From positions 1-64,000 of the forward strand of contig NZ_JAQWFR010000028.1 of NCBI RefSeq assembly GCF_029238675.1: DNA of 64,000 nt, read 5' to 3'. Origin of the DNA: Oceanicoccus sp. GTDB taxonomy: Bacteria; Pseudomonadota; Gammaproteobacteria; Pseudomonadales; Dasaniaceae. Each line of letters starts with the position of its first letter. The stretch's first letter is position 1. This document shows positions 54,865 to 64,000 of this stretch, in pieces. Both the position numbers and the translations under genes were made by a program. The notes below the pieces were generated by a model. That model was not told the DNA's origin and searched no databases. It was given only the letters and a program-made list of their open reading frames with translations.

Positions 54865-56124
54865 TTGTTTAAGCCTTATCCGCTTTTTATTGGCCTGCGC
54901 TATGCCGGAGCTAAACGTCGTAGCCAATTAGTTTCGTTTATTTCTTTGGTCTCCATGGCGGGCATGGCGGTGGGTGTTGCGCTCCTAATTTTAGTGCTCT
55001 CTGTGATGAATGGTTTTGATCGTGAAATGCGTACGCGCATTCTGGGCCTGGTGCCACATATCAATGTGATTGCTTATGGACAGCCCGCCAATGCCGAGCA
55101 GGATTGGCAGCACATTCGTGAAAAAGTTTTACACCACCCCGATGTAAAAGCGGTTGCGCCCTTTGCCCAATTGAATGCCATGTTATTAAAAGGCAACAAA
55201 GTTGAAGGTGTACTGATTTATGGTATAGACCCGCAACAAGAAAAACATGTTTCGATTATTTCCGATTATGTCAGTGCAGAGGCACTAAGTGGACTTGAGT
55301 CTAACGATGCCAATAGTCGGCAAATATTATTAGGCTCAGCACTGGCCACACGTTTAGGTGTAAAACCGGGCGGTGTGCTCAATGTGATGGTGCCGCAGGA
55401 AAATACCCAGGGGCGTATTGCGCCGCGCTTTATGCAGTTAGTCGTTGCAGATATATTTGATACCGGTACTGAGCTGGACCAGTCAGTGGCATTAATTGCT
55501 ATCAATACCGCCTTATCACTAATGCCTCCTGAACAAAGGCGTCAGGGTATGCGCATCACCGTTAAAGATACCTTTGAAGCGCCCCGGGTTGCCTGGGAGT
55601 TGGCGCAAAATATTCCCTACGGTTACACCACACGTGATTGGACACGTACCCATGGCAACTTATATTCCGCCATTCAGTTATCGAAACAATTAGTTGGCCT
55701 GATGCTGCTAACGATTATTGCCGTAGCCGCTTTTAATGTGGTGTCTGCATTAGTCATGGTGGTGACGGATAAGCGAGGTGATATTGCTATCCTGCGCACA
55801 GCGGGCGCCAGCCCTTCAGGGATAATGGCGGTATTTATGGTGCAGGGCACGGTGATTGCCTTAATTGGAACGGCGGTAGGTACTGTATTGGGTGTGGTGC
55901 TATCGTTGACTATTACCGATATCGTGGCGGCCATGGAAAGCCTGTTCCATATCCAGTTTTTAAATTCTGATGTTTACCCCGTGGACTATCTGCCTTCAGA
56001 TTTACGACTACCCGATGTGCTGATGATTTGCGCTACGGCCTTTATAATGAGCCTATTGGCGACAATCTATCCCGCGTGGCGGGCATCCCGGGTACTGCCA
56101 GCAGAAGCCTTGCGATATGAATAG
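54865..56124 (+). CDS. lolE: lipoprotein-releasing ABC transporter permease LolE
   Basis: A 419-residue permease paralogous to LolC, with the same topology (membrane segments near 20-50, 275-300, 320-350, 385-405) and the same ending ([14 protein letters not shown]). It completes the LolCDE complex. The start is TTG 54865 with GGAAGG 8 bases before, 4 bases after lolD. The stop is directly adjacent to the convergent DUF2062 gene. Confidence 0.94.
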   Translation: MFKPYPLFIGLRYAGAKRRSQLVSFISLVSMAGMAVGVALLILVLSVMNGFDREMRTRILGLVPHINVIAYGQPANAEQDWQHIREKVLHHPDVKAVAPFAQLNAMLLKGNKVEGVLIYGIDPQQEKHVSIISDYVSAEALSGLESNDANSRQILLGSALATRLGVKPGGVLNVMVPQENTQGRIAPRFMQLVVADIFDTGTELDQSVALIAINTALSLMPPEQRRQGMRITVKDTFEAPRVAWELAQNIPYGYTTRDWTRTHGNLYSAIQLSKQLVGLMLLTIIAVAAFNVVSALVMVVTDKRGDIAILRTAGASPSGIMAVFMVQGTVIALIGTAVGTVLGVVLSLTITDIVAAMESLFHIQFLNSDVYPVDYLPSDLRLPDVLMICATAFIMSLLATIYPAWRASRVLPAEALRYE

Positions 56125-56652
56125 CTACTGCTGAGCCTCGCGCTTGCGCTGGCGTTTTTTCCAGCGGCTAATAGCGTGCTGCCGCCAGGCCAGCCTGACC
56201 AGGGTAGAAGCTAGCAACCCGGTAAATAACCCACATAGCAGGCAGCCCAGCAGGAAAGGTTGCCAGTTGTTTTGCAGCCCATTCTGTAACCACTCCCAGG
56301 ACAGTTCAAAGCTGCCCAGATCGGTAGCTTCGGTACCTATGACCACTGAGCCCAACTTATAGGCGAGATAAAACATCGGGCCCATGGTAAAGGGGTTGGA
56401 AATCCAGACCAGCACTACAGATATGGCTAAATTGGCTCGCACCATTATGGCCAATAGGGCGGCAATAATCATTTGGGTTGGCAACGGGATAAACGCGACA
56501 AACAGACCAATAAAGGTGGCCGCCGCCACAGAGTGGCGATTTAAATGCCATAGATTGGGGTCGTGAAGCCACTTATCCAGCAATTTAAGCGACTTTTGCT
56601 CTTTCACCCAGTCGGGGTCAGGCAGAAAGCGTTTGATGATCTTGCGGGCCAT
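56125..56652 (-). CDS. DUF2062 membrane protein
   Basis: A 175-residue protein with the DUF2062 pattern: HSVAAATFIGLFVAFIPLPTQMIIAALLAIMVRANLAISVVLVWISNPFTMGPMFYLAYKLG, two to three membrane segments and basic N- and C-termini. Function is unknown. The location between lolCDE and comEC is the same as in Pseudomonas. Its stop codon touches the lolE stop. Confidence 0.9.
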   Translation of the reverse strand: MARKIIKRFLPDPDWVKEQKSLKLLDKWLHDPNLWHLNRHSVAAATFIGLFVAFIPLPTQMIIAALLAIMVRANLAISVVLVWISNPFTMGPMFYLAYKLGSVVIGTEATDLGSFELSWEWLQNGLQNNWQPFLLGCLLCGLFTGLLASTLVRLAWRQHAISRWKKRQRKREAQQ

Positions 56653-56769
56653 ATAGGCGAAGATTCCCGAAATAGAGTTAATTATTATAGTCTGCCATTA
56701 TAACTGGCTTTGAGCTATATGTTGCTCGCCTATCATTCAAATTCCGTTTTTAAACCCTGCCACAACCCC

Positions 56770-56870
56770 GTCATTCCCGCGAAGGCGGGAACCCAGCGCT
56801 GTAGATTTCCGCCTTGGCGGAAATAACAGCATAAGCATGCAGGCTGGATTCCCGCCTTCGCGGGAATGAC
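56770..56870. repeat. composite palindromic repeat, copy 7 (long form)
   Basis: Arms GTCATTCCCGC-GAAG-GCGGGAA and its inverse, with inner hairpin TTTCCGC-CTTG-GCGGAAA. Orientation as copy 5, opposite to copies 2, 3 and 6. It lies in the divergent region between DUF2062 and comEC. Confidence 0.92.
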
Positions 56871-57013
56871 GTTGCTTTGCGACGTTGCCTTGCAGCCTTC
56901 CGTTGCTGCAACAATAAAGCGGCTTGCGTATCTGTAAGCGCGGCGTATTATGCATGGAATTAACCGGCTTCTCTAGCCGGGTTTTACCGATTCGTGACTT
57001 AAGGATAAGTCTT

Positions 57014-59305
57014 ATGATGTTAAGGATGACCTCAATGGCTGTGGGCATTGCCCTGATTAGCCTGTTTTCCCAGTTGCCCCCCTTAGCTCTTGTGCTTCCG
57101 ATATTACTATTGGCCGTATGCCTCTGGCTATGGCGCTGCTATTGGCTGGCCTGCTTTTTAGCTGGTGCCTGTTGGGGCCTGGTTTATGGCCACCAGATTG
57201 TTAATTCGCAGCTGCCGGTGCAGTGGCAGCAAGAGCTGCTCTGGGTAGAGGGTGAGGTTGTGGGGTTACCTGAACTTAGTGTCAGCCGAGGCCAGCCTGT
57301 AAGCCGTTTTAAACTGGCGCTTAGTCAAGCTGTTTGCCACCGAGGGGCGGAGTGCCACGATGGTCTTAAGTTGCTCAGGCTGAACTGGTATCAGGGGCTC
57401 GCTATCGTCCCCGGCCAGCGTTGGCGATTACAGGTCACATTAAAACGCCCCTATGGTATGGCCAACCCTGGTGGTTTTGATTATCAAAGCTGGTTAATAC
57501 AGCAAGGCATTGGTGGTGTTGGGCGTGTTGTTGAGCATCCGCTCAATCAGCAGACAGGGCACAACACTGGCTCGGTAGATTACTGGCGCTGGCAAATGGC
57601 GAAAAAAATTGACCTTGTCCGCCCTGCGTTGCAGCACAAACACTTAATCAAGGCTTTGCTTATCGGTGATAAGCGCGGGATTAGCCGCCAGCAGTGGGAA
57701 CTATTTGCGGCCACGGGAGTTACCCACTTGCTGGTGATCTCGGGTTTACATATAGGCCTGGTGAGTGCATTGGTATTTTCTTTGCTGCGTTATCCGCTGC
57801 TGCTGTTAATGCCTTCGCAGCCGGCGGAACGCTGGGCGGCATTATTGGCCCTTGTCTGTGCTACGGCCTATGCCCTGGCGGCGGGATTTACCTTACCCAC
57901 CCAGCGGGCGTTAATTATGATTGCTGTGGTGATGTTAAGGCTGGTATATCGACGCCATATGGCTGCAGGTCAGGGATTGATAGCGGCACTGCTTGGCTGT
58001 TTATTGCATGACCCTTTGGCACCGATCTCTTTATCATTCTGGTTATCTTTTGCTGCGGTTGCCTGCTTGTTATATGGCGGAGTGGGGCGTTACCCCGTCG
58101 CTACGGTGACTGCAAAGTTGCTGTCAGCCCAATGTCTGGTTTTTATCGGTTTGCTACCGGTATTGGCCATTTTATTAGGGCAGCTGAGTTATATTTCCCC
58201 ACTGGCCAATATCCTGTTAGTCCCTTTATTTAGTGTAGTGATTGTGCCAGCTAATTTTATAGCTGCCTTGCTAAGCCGCTTGGATTTATCATTAATGCTA
58301 TGGCGTCTGGTAGATATATTGTTGGCCTGTACGATGGATTATCTAACGGCGTTGTTTACTTTCACGGAGGCTAACAGATTTTATATAGCTAGCAGGCCGT
58401 GGCCGGTTATGTGTTTAGCCTTGATCGGGGTTTTGCTGTTATTGCTACCCAAGGGTGTGCCGGTTAAGCATTATGCGCTGTTGCTGCTATTGCCGTTAAT
58501 CTTCTATCAGCAACCTAAATTACCCAAAGGGGATTTACGCCTGGCGGTACTGGATGTTGGGCAGGGTTTATCCATGGTTATCAATACCCGTAATCACACA
58601 CTGGTTTATGACCTCGGCCCTGAATTTAGTGAAACCTTTGATACGGCCACGGCGGTGGTTGTGCCTTATCTACGATATCACGGTATCAACAGTGTTGACC
58701 TGTTAGTACTTAGCCATGGGGATAATGACCACGCTGGAGGCTGGCAGCGCTTTGTTAGCCAGATTGAAACCAGGCGACTGCTCTATGGAGAAAAGCCCGT
58801 TGCGGAATTTTTTAAGGGTGGTTTTTGTTCGGCTAAGGCATGGCAATGGGACCAGGTGGAGTTTGAGTTTCTGCAAGCCATCAATGGGCAAGCTTTATCT
58901 AACAGCAATAACCGTTCCTGTGTGCTTAAAATCACTGTAGGGGAGAGCAGCTTCCTATTACCCGGTGATATTGAAACGTCGATGGAATTAGCCTTAGTTC
59001 AACGCTATGGCGCATTATTAAACGCCGATATATTGATCGCTCCCCATCACGGCAGCATCAGCTCTTCTTCCTGGCCCTTTGTTAAAACTGTTAGCCCCGA
59101 TGCGGTGGTTGTTAGTAGCGGCTACCGCAACCAATTTGGTCACCCGCATCCGTCTATACTTGACCGCTATCGAGCGTTGGATATGACAACTTACAGCACC
59201 AGCCAGGCAGGGGCACTGACGTTTTTCGTACGTAATGGCAAAGTCTCTGCCCCAGAATCATTTCGTGAGCAGTTTCAGCGCTATTGGTTGGAAGGGGGAG
59301 ATTGA
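57014..59305 (+). CDS. comEC: DNA internalisation-related competence protein ComEC/Rec2
   Basis: About 763 residues. The N-terminal ComEC domain with DUF4131 is followed by a multi-pass competence domain (about 220-500; TGVTHLLVISGLHIGLVS is the conserved core) and a metallo-beta-lactamase-like C-terminal domain (about 510-745; VLDVGQGLSMVI, LSHGDNDHAGGW, LLPGDIE, IAPHHGS). It forms the inner-membrane channel for single-stranded DNA uptake. The frame stays open 30 codons earlier, but ATG 57014 follows an AAGGAT site by 7 bases and is preferred. Competence needs type IV pili, consistent with fimL in the window. Confidence 0.92.
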   Translation: MMLRMTSMAVGIALISLFSQLPPLALVLPILLLAVCLWLWRCYWLACFLAGACWGLVYGHQIVNSQLPVQWQQELLWVEGEVVGLPELSVSRGQPVSRFKLALSQAVCHRGAECHDGLKLLRLNWYQGLAIVPGQRWRLQVTLKRPYGMANPGGFDYQSWLIQQGIGGVGRVVEHPLNQQTGHNTGSVDYWRWQMAKKIDLVRPALQHKHLIKALLIGDKRGISRQQWELFAATGVTHLLVISGLHIGLVSALVFSLLRYPLLLLMPSQPAERWAALLALVCATAYALAAGFTLPTQRALIMIAVVMLRLVYRRHMAAGQGLIAALLGCLLHDPLAPISLSFWLSFAAVACLLYGGVGRYPVATVTAKLLSAQCLVFIGLLPVLAILLGQLSYISPLANILLVPLFSVVIVPANFIAALLSRLDLSLMLWRLVDILLACTMDYLTALFTFTEANRFYIASRPWPVMCLALIGVLLLLLPKGVPVKHYALLLLLPLIFYQQPKLPKGDLRLAVLDVGQGLSMVINTRNHTLVYDLGPEFSETFDTATAVVVPYLRYHGINSVDLLVLSHGDNDHAGGWQRFVSQIETRRLLYGEKPVAEFFKGGFCSAKAWQWDQVEFEFLQAINGQALSNSNNRSCVLKITVGESSFLLPGDIETSMELALVQRYGALLNADILIAPHHGSISSSSWPFVKTVSPDAVVVSSGYRNQFGHPHPSILDRYRALDMTTYSTSQAGALTFFVRNGKVSAPESFREQFQRYWLEGGD

Positions 59306-59430
59306 GTGGCAGCTGATCTTTTTTAATAAGAATTGCCCTTGCGCATAGCCTTTGTGCGCTTGATTAGTATAATGCAGGACGCTAATAATAACCGTATCAG
59401 CTGATCGCTTAATTGCTGGAGGAAAGTAAC

Positions 59431-60057
59431 GTGTTCGAATTGGTCAAAGCCGGTGGTTGGCTTATGCTGCCGATCATTATTTGTTCCATTGCCGCAGCCG
59501 CTATCTGTATTGAGCGTTATATCGCTTTAAACCCCGCTAAAATTGCTCCGCCTAACCTATTGGCGCAAGTATGGGGTTGGATAAAAAACAATCAGCTCGA
59601 CGCCTCCAAAATCCGTGAGTTAAAAACGACATCCCCCTTGGGTCGCATTCTGGCCGCTGGCCTGAGTAACTCACGCCATGGCCGCGAGGTGATGAAAGAA
59701 AGCATTCAAGAGGCTGCCAGTCATGTTGTTCACGAGCTGGAACGTTACCTCAATACGCTGGGTACCATCGCTGCCGTTTCTCCCTTACTGGGTTTGTTAG
59801 GCACCGTTATTGGTATGATCAAAGTCTTTACTGAAATTATGTTACAGGGCACCGGTAATGCCGCGGTATTAGCGGGGGGGATTTCAGAAGCTTTGATTAC
59901 CACTGCAGCCGGTTTAAGCGTGGCCATTCCGGCTTTAATTATGCACCGCTTTTATTCCCGCAGAATTGATTCGGTGATTGTTACCCTTGAGCAGGAAACC
60001 ATCAAATTGGTGGATGCCCTACATGGTGACCGCCAGGTAGATGTAAAAGATAACTAG
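59431..60057 (+). CDS. exbB: ExbB/TolQ-family proton channel protein
   Basis: A 208-residue MotA/TolQ/ExbB family protein with three membrane segments (about 11-31, 108-133, 152-180). The LGLLGTVIGMIKVF and AALITTAAGLSVAIPALI-like stretches are family marks. With ExbD it uses the proton gradient to energise an outer-membrane process. The start is GTG 59431 with GGAGGA 8-9 bases upstream; a TTG six codons earlier is less likely. No tonB is nearby. In Pseudomonas this copy lies beside comEC and lpxK too. Confidence 0.92.
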   Translation: MFELVKAGGWLMLPIIICSIAAAAICIERYIALNPAKIAPPNLLAQVWGWIKNNQLDASKIRELKTTSPLGRILAAGLSNSRHGREVMKESIQEAASHVVHELERYLNTLGTIAAVSPLLGLLGTVIGMIKVFTEIMLQGTGNAAVLAGGISEALITTAAGLSVAIPALIMHRFYSRRIDSVIVTLEQETIKLVDALHGDRQVDVKDN

Positions 60058-60075
60058 ATAAACAAGGTCTATTCC

Positions 60076-60495
60076 GTGCAATTTAAACGTCAAAACAAAG
60101 CCGCCGTATCCGTGGATTTAACGCCGCTGATCGATGTCGTTTTTTTGCTGTTAATTTTCTTCATGGTCTCAACCACCTTTACCAAGGAAACCCACCTGAG
60201 TCTGAATTTACCTGAAGCCACCGGTGAAGAAAAAACCGACCTCCCGAAACAAATAGAAATCTTAATTGATGCCAATGGCCAATATGTAATCAATGGCCGC
60301 AGTCTGGTCTCAACCACCATTGAAACCGTGATGGCCGCACTGAAAGAAGTTTCCGCCGGTGATGTTAAAGTGCCCCTGGTAATCACCGCTGATGCCACCA
60401 CGCCCCATCAAGCAGTGATTACCGCCATGGATGCGGCGGGGCAGTTAGGCTTTGCGCAACTAAGCCTAACCACTAAAAATCCTGGCGGCGACTAA
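60076..60495 (+). CDS. exbD: ExbD/TolR-family protein
   Basis: A 139-residue protein with one membrane segment (about 17-37) carrying the proton-path aspartate in LTPLIDVVFLLLIFFMV, and a periplasmic domain. It partners with ExbB, 18 bases upstream. The start is GTG 60076, with AAGG about 9 bases before. It is 6 bases from lpxK, so it belongs to a unit of envelope genes. Confidence 0.93.
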   Translation: MQFKRQNKAAVSVDLTPLIDVVFLLLIFFMVSTTFTKETHLSLNLPEATGEEKTDLPKQIEILIDANGQYVINGRSLVSTTIETVMAALKEVSAGDVKVPLVITADATTPHQAVITAMDAAGQLGFAQLSLTTKNPGGD

Positions 60496-60501
60496 ACGCC
60501 T

Positions 60502-61542
60502 ATGACTGCTTCTTCTAACGAACATCGCCTTGTTCGCAGCTGGTATCAAAAATCATTGTGGCTTTATTTGTTGGCGCCCTTGTCGCTGCTGTATTTTTTG
60601 CTGGCAGGTGTTCGTCGCCTTGGTTTTCGTTTAGGTATTTTTTCTTCCTTTAAAGCTGCTGTGCCAACTATAGTCGTGGGTAATATTACGGTGGGCGGTG
60701 CTGGTAAAACCCCGGTAGTGATTGCACTTGTTGAAGCGCTGTGCAAGCAGGGTTTTAAACCCGGTGTTATTAGCCGTGGCTATGGCAGTGACGCCCCATG
60801 TTATCCCTATGCTGTTAAGGCAGATAGCTTACCCATTCACTGCGGTGATGAGCCCTTATTAATTGCCCAGCAAACTGGTGCACCGGTAGTCATTGATGCC
60901 AACCGTAAAAGCGCTATCACTATGCTGTTAGAACACAATGATTGTGATGTGATTGTGGCTGATGATGGGCTTCAGCATTATGCCTTGCAACGGGATATAG
61001 AAATTGTCGTCGTGGATGGCCAGCGTGGCTTTGGCAATGCCTGGCTATTGCCAGTGGGGCCATTGCGTGAATTGACTCATCGCTTATCACAAGTTGACTA
61101 TATTATTGCCAATGGTAAGTTAGAAACAGAATTACCGTTGCCCGCAGCAACGCCTTTTTATGCTATGACCTTACAGGCGCAAGCCCTGCAATCGCTAACC
61201 ACAACTAACCAAGTGACTATGGCTGACTGGCCCTATGGCAAACGTGTTCATGCCGTTGCCGGTATTGGCAACCCGGCCCGTTTCTTTACCACTCTTCGTC
61301 AGCTGGGTTTTGATCCGGTAGAGCATGCCTTTGCCGATCACTACCATTATGCTGAGCAGGATTTTAACTTCGCTGAGACTTTGCCCATAATTATGACGGC
61401 CAAAGATGCAGTTAAAGTTCGCACTCTACAAGCCCCTGGCAATAGCTGGTGTTTGCCGGTAGAGGCGGAGATTGATCCGTTGTTTTTTGCTAGTATTAGC
61501 CAGCAGATTGAATCACTGAATGCCAAGAGACAGCAATCATGA
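60502..61542 (+). CDS. lpxK: tetraacyldisaccharide 4'-kinase
   Basis: A 346-residue lipid A kinase that phosphorylates the 4' position of the disaccharide precursor. The P-loop is [15 protein letters not shown] near residues 56-70, with [17 protein letters not shown]-like CGDEPLLIA and [39 protein letters not shown]. One N-terminal amphipathic membrane segment (about 19-40). It overlaps kdsB by 4 bases; the small Trm112-like gene seen between them in Pseudomonas is absent. Confidence 0.95.
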   Translation: MTASSNEHRLVRSWYQKSLWLYLLAPLSLLYFLLAGVRRLGFRLGIFSSFKAAVPTIVVGNITVGGAGKTPVVIALVEALCKQGFKPGVISRGYGSDAPCYPYAVKADSLPIHCGDEPLLIAQQTGAPVVIDANRKSAITMLLEHNDCDVIVADDGLQHYALQRDIEIVVVDGQRGFGNAWLLPVGPLRELTHRLSQVDYIIANGKLETELPLPAATPFYAMTLQAQALQSLTTTNQVTMADWPYGKRVHAVAGIGNPARFFTTLRQLGFDPVEHAFADHYHYAEQDFNFAETLPIIMTAKDAVKVRTLQAPGNSWCLPVEAEIDPLFFASISQQIESLNAKRQQS

Positions 61543-62306
61543 GTTTTACCGTCGTTATCCCCTCACGCTATGGATCAAGCCGCCTGCCGGGCAAACCCCT
61601 GGTGCAAATTGCTGGCAAGCCGATGGTGCAGCGTGTTTATCAACAGGCTAAACAAAGTAATGCAGGGCGTGTTGTTATTGCAACGGATGACCAACGTATC
61701 GTTAGCGCCGCTGATGGTTTTGCCGCAGAGGTGATGATGACATCCCCGGAGCATGACTCGGGCACTGACCGCTTACAGGAAGTGGTCACTCAGTTACAGC
61801 TTGATGACGATCATATTGTAGTTAATGTGCAGGGAGATGAGCCTTTAATTCCACCCGCAGTGATCAATCAAGTGGCCAATAAGTTATTACAAAATCCACA
61901 GGCGGGCATTGCCACACTGGTAGAAAAAATTACCGATATTGAAACTGTGTTTAACCCCAATGCCGTTAAAGTGACTATGGATACCAACGGCAAAGCGCTG
62001 TATTTCTCCCGCGCGCCTATACCCTGGAGCCGTGATAGCTTTGACGGCAGCAATGAGCAGTTACCAGCGGATGTTAACTACTATCGGCATATTGGTATCT
62101 ATGCTTACCGGGTTTCTTTTTTGCACCAATTTGTTAGCTGGCCAAGCAGCTCACTGGAAGTGACCGAAAAATTGGAGCAACTGCGCGCATTGGAAAACGG
62201 CGTTACCATTATGGCCAGTGAAGCCTGTGAAGCTATTCCTGCCGGTATTGATACCGAACAGGATTTACAGGCAGTACGCGCCTTGTTTGACCAGGATGGC
62301 CACTGA
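61539..62306 (+). CDS. kdsB: 3-deoxy-manno-octulosonate cytidylyltransferase
   Basis: A 255-residue CMP-KDO synthetase (E. coli 248) that activates KDO for inner-core LPS. Visible: [54 protein letters not shown], and the [13 protein letters not shown] segment. Overlap ATGA with lpxK indicates coupling. Confidence 0.96.
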   Translation: MSFTVVIPSRYGSSRLPGKPLVQIAGKPMVQRVYQQAKQSNAGRVVIATDDQRIVSAADGFAAEVMMTSPEHDSGTDRLQEVVTQLQLDDDHIVVNVQGDEPLIPPAVINQVANKLLQNPQAGIATLVEKITDIETVFNPNAVKVTMDTNGKALYFSRAPIPWSRDSFDGSNEQLPADVNYYRHIGIYAYRVSFLHQFVSWPSSSLEVTEKLEQLRALENGVTIMASEACEAIPAGIDTEQDLQAVRALFDQDGH

Positions 62307-62332
62307 GTATGCCTGTTAGCGTGGTGACTTAA

Positions 62333-63352
62333 GTGACATTACATATGCGCCTGAATGCGCCGCTCCAGGGACTTAATACACTGGCCATTGAAGCCAGTGC
62401 AAAATTCCTGATTGAAATTAAAAAACCTTCTGATGTGGTTGATGCCCTTGAGTTGGCCAAGTGTAATGAGTGGCCGGTTATTTTTTTAGGTGGCGGTAGT
62501 AATATCGTTTTTACCGAAGACCTTGATGGTATGGCTATGCATTGCCTGCTAAAAGGTATTAGCGCAGAGCAGCAGGGTGATGATGTGCTGGTAACAGCGC
62601 AGGCGGGTGAGAGTTGGCATGGTCTGGTGCAGTATTGCTTACAGCAGGGCTACTATGGTCTGGAAAACTTATCGTTGATCCCCGGTACTGTAGGTGCCGC
62701 CCCCATCCAAAATATCGGCGCCTATGGTGTGGAGCTGGAACAGCTTGTGGAATCGGTCTACGGCTGGGACCTGAATCAGCAGGCCTGGCGCACACTATCG
62801 GCAGAAGAGTGTCAGTTTTCCTATCGCAATAGTATTTTTAAACAGCAGCTAATGTATCGCTTTTTTATTACCTCGGTTACGCTGCGCCTGTCTTTAAATG
62901 ATATACCCAATATTAGCTATGGTGCTTTACAACAGCATTTTAAAGCGGCAGGTATTCAATCTCCCACAGCTCAGCAAGTCTCTGAGGCGGTGATTGCTAT
63001 TCGCCAAAGTAAATTACCCGACCCAACCAAACTTGCCAATGTGGGTAGCTTTTTTAAAAACCCGATAATTAGCCAACAACAGCAGCAACAGCTGTTAAGT
63101 CAATTTCCTGATATGGTCTGTTACCCTCAAACCGATGGGCGCGTTAAAGTGGCTGCCGGATGGTTGCTGGAGCAAGCGGGGTGGAAGGGTAAAAAAATGG
63201 GCGCCGTTGGTATGCATGACCAGCAGTCATTGGTATTGATTAATTATCAGCAGGGTGATGGTAAAGATGTACTCGACCTGGCGGAGGCTATTGAGGAAGA
63301 TATTGCCCAACGCTTTTCGATTGAACTAGAAATTGAGCCGAAAATTTTTTAA
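62333..63352 (+). CDS. murB: UDP-N-acetylenolpyruvoylglucosamine reductase
   Basis: A 339-residue type I MurB (E. coli 342), which reduces the enolpyruvyl group in UDP-MurNAc synthesis using FAD and NADPH. The FAD motif is [11 protein letters not shown], and [31 protein letters not shown] and [10 protein letters not shown] with the catalytic serine are present. GTG 62333 is taken as the start; ATG 62345 four codons on is equally possible. No strong ribosome-binding site is seen for either. Its stop shares one base with uvrC. Confidence 0.95.
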   Translation: MTLHMRLNAPLQGLNTLAIEASAKFLIEIKKPSDVVDALELAKCNEWPVIFLGGGSNIVFTEDLDGMAMHCLLKGISAEQQGDDVLVTAQAGESWHGLVQYCLQQGYYGLENLSLIPGTVGAAPIQNIGAYGVELEQLVESVYGWDLNQQAWRTLSAEECQFSYRNSIFKQQLMYRFFITSVTLRLSLNDIPNISYGALQQHFKAAGIQSPTAQQVSEAVIAIRQSKLPDPTKLANVGSFFKNPIISQQQQQQLLSQFPDMVCYPQTDGRVKVAAGWLLEQAGWKGKKMGAVGMHDQQSLVLINYQQGDGKDVLDLAEAIEEDIAQRFSIELEIEPKIF

Positions 63353-64000
63353 TGATCGAGTCAATTAACGATAAAACGACCAATACCTCGGAGGATAAAA
63401 AGCCTCCGGTATTTGATCACTCGTCATTTTTAAAAGCACTGACCACCAAGCCTGGCATTTACCAGATGTATGATGCCGATGGCAAAATACTCTATACCGG
63501 CAAAGCCAAAAACCTTAAAAATCGCTTATCCAGTTATTTTCGTAAGCAGGGCCTTGAGGTTAAAACCGCGGCCCTGGTTTCAAAAATTCAATCCATTGAA
63601 GTCACTATCACCAACACTGAAGCGGAAGCTTTATTGTTGGAGCATAACCTGATTAAGCAACAACGTCCCCCTTATAATATTTTATTACGGGATGATAAGT
63701 CTTTTCCCTATATTTATTTATCTTCCCAGCATGAATTCCCCCGTATTGTGATTCATCGTGGCGCCAAAAAAAGTAAGGGGCGTTATTTTGGTCCGTACCC
63801 CAGTTCCGGTGCAGTCAAAGAAAGCCTTAATTTTTTGCAAAAAGTTTTTAAGGTGCGCCAGTGTGAAGATAGCTTTTACAATAATCGCTCACGCCCCTGT
63901 TTGCAGCATCAAATTGATCGTTGCAGCGCGCCCTGTGTGAATAAAATTGCCGCTGAAGAGTATGAAGAGTCCGTGCGTCATACAGTGATGTTTTTAGAGG
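63352..64000 (+). CDS. uvrC: excinuclease ABC subunit C, 5' part (runs off the window)
   Basis: About 216 codons are present before the window ends. The N-terminal GIY-YIG nuclease domain is clear: [33 protein letters not shown], then [34 protein letters not shown] and the cysteine cluster region [17 protein letters not shown] near residue 185, equivalent to the UvrC Fe-S/Cys-rich segment. It makes the 3' incision in nucleotide excision repair. The ATG at 63352 overlaps the murB stop (TAATG) by one base. A leader of about 20 extra residues precedes the domain. Confidence 0.93.
   Translation, partial: MIESINDKTTNTSEDKKPPVFDHSSFLKALTTKPGIYQMYDADGKILYTGKAKNLKNRLSSYFRKQGLEVKTAALVSKIQSIEVTITNTEAEALLLEHNLIKQQRPPYNILLRDDKSFPYIYLSSQHEFPRIVIHRGAKKSKGRYFGPYPSSGAVKESLNFLQKVFKVRQCEDSFYNNRSRPCLQHQIDRCSAPCVNKIAAEEYEESVRHTVMFLE

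Overview
The window is a stretch of chromosome from a Gram-negative gammaproteobacterium, coding on both strands and densely packed. Evidence for the group: outer-membrane lipoprotein sorting (lolCDE), lipid A and KDO genes (lpxK, kdsB), EF-P hydroxylase (epmC), nhaB and sohB, plus two long blocks whose gene order is, from memory, that of Pseudomonas: yejABEF-like transporter / mltD / gloB / yafS / rnhA / dnaQ / nhaB / fimL, and PilZ / lolCDE / DUF2062 / comEC / exbBD / lpxK / kdsB / murB. The base composition looks moderate (roughly half GC by eye) rather than Pseudomonas-like, and there is a PEP-CTERM protein. I therefore suspect a marine gammaproteobacterium of the Cellvibrionales/Spongiibacteraceae type, but that is an inference and not a placement.

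Layout. 0-5 kb: a gamma-glutamylcyclotransferase-like protein, epmC, an Xni-type 5'-3' exonuclease and pdxB in one tight run, then an ATP-NAD kinase-like gene. 5-11 kb: a PEP-CTERM surface protein, alaA, msrB with a degenerate Tag-family gene, a tRNA-Glu/tRNA-Gly pair with a clear promoter, and a prlF-yhaV toxin-antitoxin module preceded by 11-bp iterated repeats. 11-20 kb: a yadGH-type ABC exporter, queF, a coiled-coil membrane protein, then dnaX-ybaB-recR-rnd-ycgL-ycgN; dnaX carries a textbook programmed -1 frameshift site. 20-25 kb: a small membrane protein, a membrane-anchored vWA protein, a MoxR ATPase and a CoxE-like vWA protein. 25-33.5 kb: a DAHP synthase (reverse strand), an AddB/AddA-like nuclease-helicase pair and two small membrane proteins. 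33.6-45.5 kb: rlmG, the yej-type peptide transporter, mltD, gloB, yafS, rnhA, dnaQ. 45.6-52.8 kb: nhaB, a FimL-like protein, a membrane protein, sohB, a second DAHP synthase overlapping a PilZ gene. 52.9-64 kb: lolCDE, DUF2062, comEC, exbBD, lpxK, kdsB, murB and the 5' part of uvrC, which runs off the window.

A composite palindromic repeat with arms of the form ATTCCC-N8-GGGAAT occurs seven times between genes. Copies show paired changes that keep the hairpins, and one copy includes a 57-bp tandem duplication directly upstream of gloB. Most of the window is conserved housekeeping. The parts most worth a second look are the prlF operator and its C8 tract, the vWA/MoxR/CoxE module, the small membrane genes next to the AddAB-like pair, the Tag-like protein without its catalytic glutamate, and the repeat family. 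I found no CRISPR array, prophage or insertion sequence, and nothing I could call a wholly new system with confidence.
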